The notes below the pieces were generated by a model. It was given only the letters and a program-made list of their open reading frames with translations, had not been told where the DNA came from and did not search any database. Below are positions 1-7,531 of a stretch of DNA of 64,000 bases, one piece after another. Each line of letters opens with the position of its first letter. The first letter of the stretch is position 1. The stretch covers positions 995,889 through 1,059,888 of the forward strand of contig NZ_JAMDLG010000001.1 in the NCBI RefSeq assembly GCF_023721715.1. The letters are read 5' to 3'. Origin of the DNA: Parasegetibacter sp. NRK P23 (lineage in GTDB: Bacteria > Bacteroidota > Bacteroidia > Chitinophagales > Chitinophagaceae). The position numbers and the translations under genes are program-made.

Positions 1-348
1 GAGAATAGTGCCGTAAGCTTTCCGCCATATCGTATCCAGCATCTGGCCCGCATGCAGTGCCGTATAATTGTACCCCACGAACGAACTCATGTCCTGCGAT
101 CCATCCACAACGGGTTTAAAACGCTGTGCCATTAATTCTATTACGGAATTGGTGAGGAAGGACCCGTACAACGGGCGTGCCGCCAAATCGAGGTACAATC
201 CGTTAAAAGCCTGGATCAGCGCCGATTCGCTGTTATATACCTGGTTCTCCGTATAGGAAGTTTCAGGTTGTACATCCAGGTATTTTTTGCAACTTCCCAG
301 TAAGAGAAGCGCGCCAAGTAAAAACACAACGGGATATCTGCTATTCAT
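1..348 (-). CDS. SusD/RagB-family outer-membrane lipoprotein, N-terminal part (cut by window edge)
   Basis: The first 116 codons of a gene running off the left edge. The translation starts MNSRYPVVFLLGALLLLGSC, a lipoprotein signal peptide with the lipid-modified cysteine at residue 20, followed by KKYLDVQPE, the usual opening of SusD-family proteins. SusD proteins sit on the outer face of the outer membrane and form a lid that binds glycans or other nutrients over the SusC channel. The gene starts 18 bp after the susC stop codon on the same strand, the standard susC-susD order. The substrate cannot be told because no degradative enzyme is visible in the window. The family call is firm; the protein is incomplete only because of the window boundary. 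Confidence 0.9.
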   Translation of the reverse strand, partial: MNSRYPVVFLLGALLLLGSCKKYLDVQPETSYTENQVYNSESALIQAFNGLYLDLAARPLYGSFLTNSVIELMAQRFKPVVDGSQDMSSFVGYNYTALHAGQMLDTIWRKAYGTIL

Positions 349-366
349 AATCAGTTGGTTTTGGAA

Positions 367-3300
367 TTAAAAGGATAGGTTAACACTCAGCCCGGCTGAC
401 CTTGAGAACGGATAATCCAATCCGCGTTCGGTAAGCACCGTTTCCACCCTGAAAATATCGTTCAGGTAAAAGTTCACGCCCAACCCCTGCAGGTGCAGTC
501 GCTGCACCCAGGCCGCGTTCGTTCTCCAGGAGAGACTGAATGATTCTCCGATGAAATGACTGTCTTTCTGAATGAACCTGGATGACATGGCCGTAACGCC
601 GCCAGCGCCCTGTATGGACTTGAATTCACTAACATCTCCGGGCTGCTGCCACCTGTCGTACAACGCGCGTCGGTCCAGGTTCCCCACCACACCATACCCG
701 TTGGGTCCTGCACCAAGTGTCGTAGTACCCGCGTTCTCCACTTTCGAATACACGGCACTGTTGAAAACGTATCCCCCTGCCCTGTACCGGGCATTGGCAT
801 TGAAGGTGAAATCCTTGTAAGTGAAGGACGTTGTAACGATCCCTTCCATTTTCGGGCGGGTATTGCCCACTCTTACAATATCAGCGGGATCGTATATAAA
901 AGTGATGTCGCCATTGGCTTTCCGGAACAATTCATTACCGGTTGCCGGGTCAATCCCGAGTGAGCGAACGGCCCACATATCATCCGGGCTGTATCCATCG
1001 TAATAGCGGCTGAGCCCGCGACTATCCTGCTCCGCTTTGTTGAGCGACTGAAGTTTATTGGAGAAACCGCCATACACACTGTTGTTCTTCACACCTGAAA
1101 CCGCGATGGACCAGATGATCCTGTTCTTCAAGTCATAGATGGGAGAAAAACGAAGGTTAAGGTTCCATCCCGTTGTAGTGAGGTTCCCCACATTGATCAC
1201 ATAATTGTTGTTTAGCGCCACTGAAGAAGGAACAGTGCCTTCGGCTCCTACCGACAATGGATCGGTGAGTTTCCTGAAATATTCCAGCGTACCGCTCACG
1301 CGGCTGTTCAGCATCCTGAACTCCACCCCATAGCTGCCCTGAAAAGTGCGCGACCATTCGAGATCGGGACTGCCCAATGAAGCGAGCGATAAGCCCTGTC
1401 CGAAATAATTACTGCCGGTACCTTCGTAAGCATATGTCGATACAGAAGTGAAGTTCCCCAGGTTCTGGTTCCCGGAATAACCAATGTTCCCTCTCAGCTT
1501 GAATACTTCCAGCCATTCCACACCCCGGAGAAAAGCCTCTTCATGCAGGTTCCAGCCAAACCCGGCCGACATAAACGGCTTGAATCTTTTGTTGCTGCCG
1601 AAAGCGCTCGCTCCACTCAGGGTATAAACACCATCTACCATAAACCGGTTGGCGAATACATAGTTGATACTGGTGGTGAGCCCTACGCCACGGCTTTTCA
1701 TCCTCGTGGAAGCGGGCGTACTGAATGGTGTGAATCCGTATGCGAAAGCGGGATTGCCATTCGTTCCAAAAGGGAATCCCACCACGGAAAAGCCAACAGA
1801 TTCGGAAGTGGTACTTTCCACCTGGCCACGCACGTTAGCGGATAGCCGGCTTTTACCGAACACCTGCCCATAAGAAAGAGAAAGATTGGAATTGAAAGTA
1901 CTGCTCTGCAATTGCGTGTTGGTATAACTACCTTTCTTCTGCACTTCCACCTGGTCGAACATGCTATTGTCCGGAGGCGTGAATATCACGGCATTCCCGT
2001 TGCTCTTTGATGCCTGTATCCCTCCTTCCACGCGAAGGTTGTTGGTAAGGGAAAAACTACCGTTCAGGTTGTTGGTGAAGGCGAATGTTTTGCTATTGTT
2101 GATGCTGAACAAAGAAGCATTGTACAAGGGATTGATCACGCTGGTATCGTAAACGGCATCTACTTTTCTGTTGATGAAGCCGTTCGCATCCGTTTTTTTG
2201 TAGTAAGGATTCATGCTGGCATAGTTAGCGAAGGAGCCGTATGGCGACTCATTGGCATTGGTGCCGGAAACCATTGCGTTGTTGGTGATGTTCAGCTTTC
2301 CCTTGCGGTAAGTGACCAGGAAGTTCCCGCTCCAGCTATCCCTTCCGGAACCTTTCATCACGCCGTTTTTTTTGCTGTACACGCCGCCCGCGTTGAAGAA
2401 CAGGTCGTTGCTTCCCCCATTCAACTGAAGGGAATGCCTGTTGGCGATGCCGGTTTGAACGGGTTCATGCAGCCAGTAAGTATTCACGCCGCGCAAAGCT
2501 TCCGCCAGGTAGAAATTATATCTTTCCTCCCTGAGCCAATAGCCCTGATCGGTTCCACCCGGATTGAGCAGGAACTTTTCCCATGTCATTTTTTCCGTGG
2601 AATTCATCAGGTTGTAACTGGAGAGGTCGGGTAGTTCCATCGTAAAGTCGGCCACATAACTTCCCTGTAACTTTCCCGGCACCGGCCTTTTTGTTTCTAC
2701 CACTACCACACCGTTCGCCGCTTTAGAGCCGTACAATGCGGTGGAAGCAGCATCTTTGAGGATGGTGATTGTGGCGATACGGTTCATATCCAGGTCGTAG
2801 ATCGTTTGCAGCGTTGTTTCGAACCCATCGAGGATAAACAATGGCTGGTTGGGATCTGCATTGAACTGGTCGTTCAGATTGGCATTGGTGAGGGTGGTGC
2901 GGCCCCTTACTTCAATAGTGGGCAAGCGGTTCGGGTTGGAGCCCTGGAGGTTGTTCTCCACAATGATAAAAGAAGGATCCAGTGTTTTAAGGCTTTCCAG
3001 GATATTTTTATTGCCCACCGAGCGGAGGTCTTTTCCGGTAAAAACGGATGCCGCTCCGGTAAAACTTTCTTTGCTCCTGCTGAACATCCCGTTGTTGATC
3101 ACCACCTCTTCCAGTACGGTCTTAACAGGAAGCAGGTTGAATATAAACAGGCCCGTTGGGATTTTCCTAACTGAACCTGATTGCAACGCTACGGTTTGAT
3201 CGTTGCCCATGCGCATCAACACACTCATGGGCACGCGCAACTTTTGAAAGCCGACGGAGGTGATCACGATATCATCATTGGGATCAATTCCCGCGATAGC

Positions 3301-3765
3301 GAAGTGACCTGTATTATCCGACCTCATCATTGTTTTGCCATCATTGAACCCGATAGATGCCGCTTCCACCGCTTCGTTGTTCTCAGCGTTCAGTACCAGA
3401 CCTGTCATGTTTGCCACAACAACTGCGGTAGCTATAGCAACCCTGCCCGGCACCGTATCCTTCAAAGCCCCTGATTTTTGAGAAAGAAAAATAGTATTGT
3501 CGGCCACATTGTAAGTGAAGGGCTGATCCTTCAACACTTTATCCAGGAAGGTCTCCAGCGGCATTTTCCGTACGGAGACGGAAACTTTACGGGCATTTTC
3601 CAGGAATTCCGTGCGGCCCCATACCATGTAACCAGTTTGCTTTTCGATGGCGGAGAATACCTCTTTCATCGAGAGGTTCTTCCCCGACAGTGTAACAGTT
3701 TGGGAAACCGTTCTTGCGGAAATGTGCATGCAGCACACGAGCAGCAAAAAAGTAGTTAATCTCAT
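367..3765 (-). CDS. SusC/RagA-family TonB-linked outer-membrane transporter with STN signalling domain
   Basis: About 1132 residues. After a signal peptide (MRLTTFLLLVCCMHISA) come an STN domain (about residues 25-85), a carboxypeptidase-regulatory-like beta domain (about 120-195), a TonB plug with the SusC motif LYGSKAANGVVVVETK, and a long beta-barrel ending in phenylalanine. SusC proteins import large nutrients through the outer membrane using TonB energy. The STN domain is what contacts a FecR anti-sigma factor, and a fecR-sigma pair lies directly upstream, so expression is probably induced by the substrate. The start was placed at 3765, where the signal peptide begins. The frame stays open to 3990, but those 75 extra residues are Arg-rich and unlike a signal peptide. 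Chitinophagaceae SusC proteins sometimes carry short N-terminal leaders, so the longer form is not excluded. Confidence 0.92.
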   Translation of the reverse strand: MRLTTFLLLVCCMHISARTVSQTVTLSGKNLSMKEVFSAIEKQTGYMVWGRTEFLENARKVSVSVRKMPLETFLDKVLKDQPFTYNVADNTIFLSQKSGALKDTVPGRVAIATAVVVANMTGLVLNAENNEAVEAASIGFNDGKTMMRSDNTGHFAIAGIDPNDDIVITSVGFQKLRVPMSVLMRMGNDQTVALQSGSVRKIPTGLFIFNLLPVKTVLEEVVINNGMFSRSKESFTGAASVFTGKDLRSVGNKNILESLKTLDPSFIIVENNLQGSNPNRLPTIEVRGRTTLTNANLNDQFNADPNQPLFILDGFETTLQTIYDLDMNRIATITILKDAASTALYGSKAANGVVVVETKRPVPGKLQGSYVADFTMELPDLSSYNLMNSTEKMTWEKFLLNPGGTDQGYWLREERYNFYLAEALRGVNTYWLHEPVQTGIANRHSLQLNGGSNDLFFNAGGVYSKKNGVMKGSGRDSWSGNFLVTYRKGKLNITNNAMVSGTNANESPYGSFANYASMNPYYKKTDANGFINRKVDAVYDTSVINPLYNASLFSINNSKTFAFTNNLNGSFSLTNNLRVEGGIQASKSNGNAVIFTPPDNSMFDQVEVQKKGSYTNTQLQSSTFNSNLSLSYGQVFGKSRLSANVRGQVESTTSESVGFSVVGFPFGTNGNPAFAYGFTPFSTPASTRMKSRGVGLTTSINYVFANRFMVDGVYTLSGASAFGSNKRFKPFMSAGFGWNLHEEAFLRGVEWLEVFKLRGNIGYSGNQNLGNFTSVSTYAYEGTGSNYFGQGLSLASLGSPDLEWSRTFQGSYGVEFRMLNSRVSGTLEYFRKLTDPLSVGAEGTVPSSVALNNNYVINVGNLTTTGWNLNLRFSPIYDLKNRIIWSIAVSGVKNNSVYGGFSNKLQSLNKAEQDSRGLSRYYDGYSPDDMWAVRSLGIDPATGNELFRKANGDITFIYDPADIVRVGNTRPKMEGIVTTSFTYKDFTFNANARYRAGGYVFNSAVYSKVENAGTTTLGAGPNGYGVVGNLDRRALYDRWQQPGDVSEFKSIQGAGGVTAMSSRFIQKDSHFIGESFSLSWRTNAAWVQRLHLQGLGVNFYLNDIFRVETVLTERGLDYPFSRSAGLSVNLSF

Positions 3766-4131
3766 AATTCGTAACGTTTGGTCGGTCAACCGGAATGCGC
3801 CTGGTTGCCATTTCAAACGAACACGTTCAGCCTTTGTAAGTGATGCCTCCGGCAGAAAGCGCGCGCTTGAATCAGAAACGGCAAGATCACTCCGGCTACA
3901 GTTAGTCCCGCCTGTGCCAGGTACCCGAAGGAACACCCGGGCAACCGATAAGCATCGGCGGGCAATAGCAGTTTTTTGCATAAATTGCATTGGTTTGGTT
4001 ATTAAAAGTGAATCAGTCTTACGTTTAATCGGCCGAACTTTTTAGCCGGAAGTGGTCTCAAGCACTTCCGGTTTTTTTTGGCCAACCCGGTTCTTATTGC
4101 ATAGTTGTCAGTATTATTTTTATTAACGGAA
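3766..4131. other. Spacer between fecR and susC
   Basis: A 366-bp stretch between the fecR stop and the chosen susC start. It holds a plus-strand hairpin terminator at 4046-4079, listed separately. The part from 3766 to 3990 stays open in the susC frame and could encode an N-terminal extension, but its composition looks non-coding. No clear TAnnTTTG promoter box was found on the minus strand; an ECF-type promoter for susC would be expected here but cannot be assigned by eye. Confidence 0.5.
4046..4079 (+). terminator. Strong intrinsic terminator pointing against the susC operon
   Basis: A perfect 9-bp stem (CCGGAAGTG paired with CACTTCCGG, 8-base loop) followed by eight T residues on the plus strand. 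Both flanking genes run on the minus strand, and on that strand the stem is not followed by a T run. It would therefore end transcripts coming from the susC side, antisense to the susC leader. No plus-strand gene is visible upstream. Confidence 0.75.
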
Positions 4132-5334
4132 TTAAGGGCTTACCATCAGTTTTCCTTCCGCGGTGAGCCTGCATTGCAGGCCGAATCCTTTCAGGGCGGT
4201 AAGCACCGTGGAAAGGTTCACTTTACGGCTCATTTTACCGAAAAAGTGGACGTCTGGTATTGTGCCTTCATACACCACTTCTATATCGTACCACCTTTCC
4301 AGCTGGCGCATGGTTTCTTTCAGATCGGCACCTTCAAAATTGAAGAGTCCGTTCTTCCAGGCCATCACTTTTTCGAGATCGGGTTCATTGCTTACGGAGA
4401 TTTTTTGTCCGGCTATGCGTGCCTGTTGTCCGGGCTGCAACACGGCGAGTGTTCCTGTTTCAAGGTTGTTCACCCGCACGTGTCCCTCCAGCAAGGTGGT
4501 GTTTGTACCCGGCTCATCATGATACGCGTTCACGTTGAATTTTGTTCCCAGCACCTGCACTTCCGCCTGGTTGCCTGCTTTTACGAAGAATGGTTTCGAT
4601 TTATCCGGCGCCACTTCAAAATACCCCTCTCCTGTAAGTTCTACCCGGCGTTCGTTTCCTGAGAAACTGGTGGGGTATTTTAAGGAACTGGCGGCATTGA
4701 GCCATACCCTGGTTCCGTCCGGGAGGGTCACGCTGAACTGGCGCCCTTTAGGTGTACGCATGATATTATAGACGATTGACCCGGTGGCTTCAGCGGCAGG
4801 ATCATAGTTCAGTTGTCCATTACGAAGTACAACCACGGCGCCGCTCTGATTGGCGATTACGCCGTTACCCAGGCTGTCCAGCACTACTTCCGTACCATCG
4901 GCCAGCGTGAGTACGGCTCCTTCGGAACCCGGCGCCAGATCGGTTACTACCATTTGCGGCGTGGAAGTATCCGTAGCAGGATTCCTTTTTCCCCATAAAT
5001 AAATCCCGGTAGCGAACAGCAATACTGCCGCGGCATATCGGAACCATTTTTTCCGGAAGAAGAAAATCGGGCGAACGGGCGCTTCCTGCATGCCATCCTG
5101 GCGCAATTCGTGTTGTATCTTTTCCCATCCCGACTCTTTTTTCAACTGGTACCTTTCGCGGATGGCCTGCATCAGGAAAACATCGTTGCCCAGGTCGGTT
5201 ATCAATCGGGCATGTTCGGGAGAACGTGCGCCCCATTCCTCCAGTTGCCGCGACTCACGCACACTCAGCTCCTGCGCCTGGATGCGTTTATACAGCAGGT
5301 CAATAATGTCGCTATGAATAAGAATATCTGCCAT
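4132..5334 (-). CDS. FecR-family anti-sigma factor with C-terminal DUF4974
   Basis: About 400 residues. A helical cytoplasmic N-terminus that would bind the sigma factor is followed by one membrane helix (YAAAVLLFATGIYLWG, near residue 105) and a periplasmic FecR domain containing PKGRQFSVTLPDGTRVWLNA and the typical LTGEGYFEV stretch. A DUF4974 domain lies at the C-terminus. It holds the neighbouring ECF sigma factor inactive until the SusC STN domain signals that substrate is present. The start chosen is MADILIHS at 5334; an in-frame ATG at 5361 would add nine residues and begin 20 bp after the sigma stop. The family assignment is secure, but which signal is sensed is unknown. Confidence 0.92.
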   Translation of the reverse strand: MADILIHSDIIDLLYKRIQAQELSVRESRQLEEWGARSPEHARLITDLGNDVFLMQAIRERYQLKKESGWEKIQHELRQDGMQEAPVRPIFFFRKKWFRYAAAVLLFATGIYLWGKRNPATDTSTPQMVVTDLAPGSEGAVLTLADGTEVVLDSLGNGVIANQSGAVVVLRNGQLNYDPAAEATGSIVYNIMRTPKGRQFSVTLPDGTRVWLNAASSLKYPTSFSGNERRVELTGEGYFEVAPDKSKPFFVKAGNQAEVQVLGTKFNVNAYHDEPGTNTTLLEGHVRVNNLETGTLAVLQPGQQARIAGQKISVSNEPDLEKVMAWKNGLFNFEGADLKETMRQLERWYDIEVVYEGTIPDVHFFGKMSRKVNLSTVLTALKGFGLQCRLTAEGKLMVSP

Positions 5335-5381
5335 GGTAAACGGAATGCCTTTTGGCGGCATCCGGTTCTAAGACGACAGCA

Positions 5382-5996
5382 TTATCCTTTTGTGACAATT
5401 TTTAATAAAAAAATAAAATAGGGAGAAAAAGCCCAGGAGGCCGAGAGTTGGTTTTTAAGCAACACCGATTGTAAAAGCGCCACCGCACGCTCTTTTTGCT
5501 TTCTGACAGTAGCCTGGGGAACGTTGAGCAACGCGCTGACTTCAGTGTAAGTTTTCCCTTCAATAAACAACAGCTTCAGCACCGTTTTGTATTTGTCGGG
5601 TAACGCTTCCAGTTCAGCGATCACCTGTTGAAGCACTTCCTCGCGTACCAGTGCCGTTTCCTCCAGCACCTCTAACTGATCGGCCAGTTCCAGCGTTTCC
5701 TGTCGGAGGTGTTGCCTTTTCTTCGATTTCAGGAAATCGAAGGCTGCATTGCGTGCGGAAGTGTACAAATAAGTTTTAACGTGACTTACCTGGGGAAGGT
5801 CCGTTCTTTTTCTCCAAAGGCGGATAAAGAGTTCCTGCACCAGGTCTTCGGCCTCTGCAAGATCCCCTGTATAACTGGCCGCAAAAAAACAAAGCCTGGT
5901 GTAATACAGGTCGTACATAGCCCTGAAAGCGTCGGCATCGCCTTCCGCCATGCGCAACAGCAGTTCCTGCTCACTATGTTCATTTCCTGACTGCAT
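5382..5996 (-). CDS. ECF RNA polymerase sigma factor (FecI-like, sigma-70 family)
   Basis: 204 residues. Region 2 is seen around DLVQELFIRLWRKR and the helix-turn-helix of region 4 in KTYTEVSALLNVPQATVRKQ. A short hydrophobic tail (AFSPYFIFLLKIV) ends the protein, a feature often seen in Bacteroidota sigma factors of susC/susD loci. It is the first gene of the sigma-fecR-susC-susD run and lies 47 bp (20 bp with the longer fecR start) before fecR. It probably directs RNA polymerase to the susC promoter when released by FecR. The start codon faces the divergent exporter gene, with about 100 bp between them. Confidence 0.92.
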   Translation of the reverse strand: MQSGNEHSEQELLLRMAEGDADAFRAMYDLYYTRLCFFAASYTGDLAEAEDLVQELFIRLWRKRTDLPQVSHVKTYLYTSARNAAFDFLKSKKRQHLRQETLELADQLEVLEETALVREEVLQQVIAELEALPDKYKTVLKLLFIEGKTYTEVSALLNVPQATVRKQKERAVALLQSVLLKNQLSASWAFSPYFIFLLKIVTKG

Positions 5997-6095
5997 AAAC
6001 TTTACCGGGACGGGGACAGTTAATTTGGTTTTAAAGCCTTAACGGTTTGAAGGTAAGGATTTCTTCAAATACCCCATCTTTGCAAAAAATTTCTC

Positions 6096-7328
6096 TTGAA
6101 CACCACATATTCCCGCTCCCGGTATTATTCGCTTATTCTCATCCTCGGCGCGCTCACGGCGTTGGGGCCTTTCTCCATAGACATGTACCTGCCCGGTTTC
6201 CCGGCCATCGCGGCCGATCTGAACACCACCGAGGCACAGGTTTCCCTCACGCTTTCCAGTTATTTCATCGGCATTACGGCCGGCCAATTGCTGTACGGTC
6301 CGCTCATTGACCGGTTTGGACGGAAGAACCCGTTGTACATCGGGCTCACCGCGTATATACTGGCTTCCGCGGGTTGTATGTACAGCAACAGCATTGAAAG
6401 CCTGATCGCGTTGCGGTTCATCCAGGCGGTAGGCAGTTGCGCCGCCGGTGTGGTGTCCATAGCTATGGTGCGCGATCTTTTCCCGATTGAGGAGAACGCG
6501 AAAATATTCTCGATGCTGATCCTGGTATTGGGCACGTCTCCGCTTATTGCGCCCACGGCAGGCGGTTATGTGACCAGTGCCTTCGGCTGGCACGCTGTGT
6601 TTTTCGTGCTCACACTAATGGGCATCGCACTGCTGGCCGGATGCATATTCGGTTTACCGGAAAGCCGCAAACCCGATCCTTCCGTTTCCCTGAAACCCAA
6701 ACCTATACTATTGGGTTTTGCGGGCGTGCTGCGCGAACCCCGCTTCCTCGTGTACGTACTCACCGGCGCCATCGCTTTCGCCGCGTTGTTCGCTTATGTG
6801 GCCGGTTCACCCTACGTTTTCATGACCATCTTTAAGGTAAGTGATAAAGTATATGGCTGGATATTCGCGTTCTTATCGATTGGCTTTATCGGCGCGAGCC
6901 AGCTGAACAGGTTGTTCCTGCTGCATTTTTCCAGCAAACAGATTGTTACGGCCGCCATTGTGTGCCAAACCATTACGGGAACGGTATTTACCATCGCGGC
7001 CCTTTCGGGCTGGCTGGGCCTTTACAGCACCATCGCCTTCCTGTTCGTATTGCTTTGCTGTTTGGGCTGCATTAACCCCAACACCTCCGCACTGGCCATG
7101 GCCCCGTTTACGAAAAATGCAGGCAGCGCCTCGGCATTGATGGGCGCATTGCAAATGGGGATCGGTTCGCTCGCATCCGTGGCCATCAGCATCTTCAGCA
7201 ACGGCACCATCGTTCCCCTGGCGGCGGTAATGGCGGGCGCCGCATTCGTTGCGCTGCTGGTATTGTGGAGCGGACAACGGAGCCTGGCTAAAAAAGAAAA
7301 GCCCGCCTTTGGAGCGGGAGCTTCTTAA
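6096..7328 (+). CDS. Bcr/CflA-family multidrug efflux transporter (MFS)
   Basis: 410 residues with about 12 membrane helices. The N-terminus, ALGPFSIDMYLPGFPAIA, and the loop motif YGPLIDRFGRKNPL are characteristic of the Bcr/CflA branch of the major facilitator superfamily. These are proton-driven exporters of drugs or small metabolites in the inner membrane. The start is a TTG codon at 6096: no ATG occurs in frame between it and the first helix, and the next Met lies inside helix 1. The gene is single, divergent from the sigma factor and convergent with the siderophore receptor. A role in exporting a siderophore is possible from that proximity, but this is only inference. Confidence 0.88.
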   Translation: MNTTYSRSRYYSLILILGALTALGPFSIDMYLPGFPAIAADLNTTEAQVSLTLSSYFIGITAGQLLYGPLIDRFGRKNPLYIGLTAYILASAGCMYSNSIESLIALRFIQAVGSCAAGVVSIAMVRDLFPIEENAKIFSMLILVLGTSPLIAPTAGGYVTSAFGWHAVFFVLTLMGIALLAGCIFGLPESRKPDPSVSLKPKPILLGFAGVLREPRFLVYVLTGAIAFAALFAYVAGSPYVFMTIFKVSDKVYGWIFAFLSIGFIGASQLNRLFLLHFSSKQIVTAAIVCQTITGTVFTIAALSGWLGLYSTIAFLFVLLCCLGCINPNTSALAMAPFTKNAGSASALMGALQMGIGSLASVAISIFSNGTIVPLAAVMAGAAFVALLVLWSGQRSLAKKEKPAFGAGAS

Positions 7329-7482
7329 CCAAAACATACTGCTTATGAAAAACTCAACTTCTCTATGGTACAGGGATGAGGGGCCGTTTCGAAGCCGTAG
7401 CTTTTATTGATGTGCAAAGGTTCAGTTTTCTTTTTGAAATCACCACATGAAAGGGCGTACTTAACCAGCGGTTAACAGGCAT

Positions 7483-7509
7483 AAAAAAAGCCGCTCCTTG
7501 CGGAACGGC
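7483..7509 (-). terminator. Intrinsic terminator of the siderophore-receptor gene
   Basis: On the minus strand an 8-bp stem (GCCGTTCC with GGAGCGGC, one U-G pair) closed by a GCAA tetraloop is followed by seven T residues. It begins about 23 bp past the stop codon of the receptor gene. The orientation fits that gene and not the convergent exporter. Confidence 0.85.
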
Positions 7510-7531
7510 CCGGACGGTATGTTTTGCAGGA

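Noticed and set aside
3766-3990. N-terminal extension of the SusC protein in the same open frame
   Set aside because: The 75 residues are Arg- and Ser-rich and precede a good signal peptide at 3765; kept only as an alternative start.
6046-6082. Possible promoter for the exporter gene (TTTG at 6046-6049 and CATCTTTG at 6075-6082)
   Set aside because: The spacer of 25 bp is longer than usual and the second box has one mismatch; not reported as a feature.
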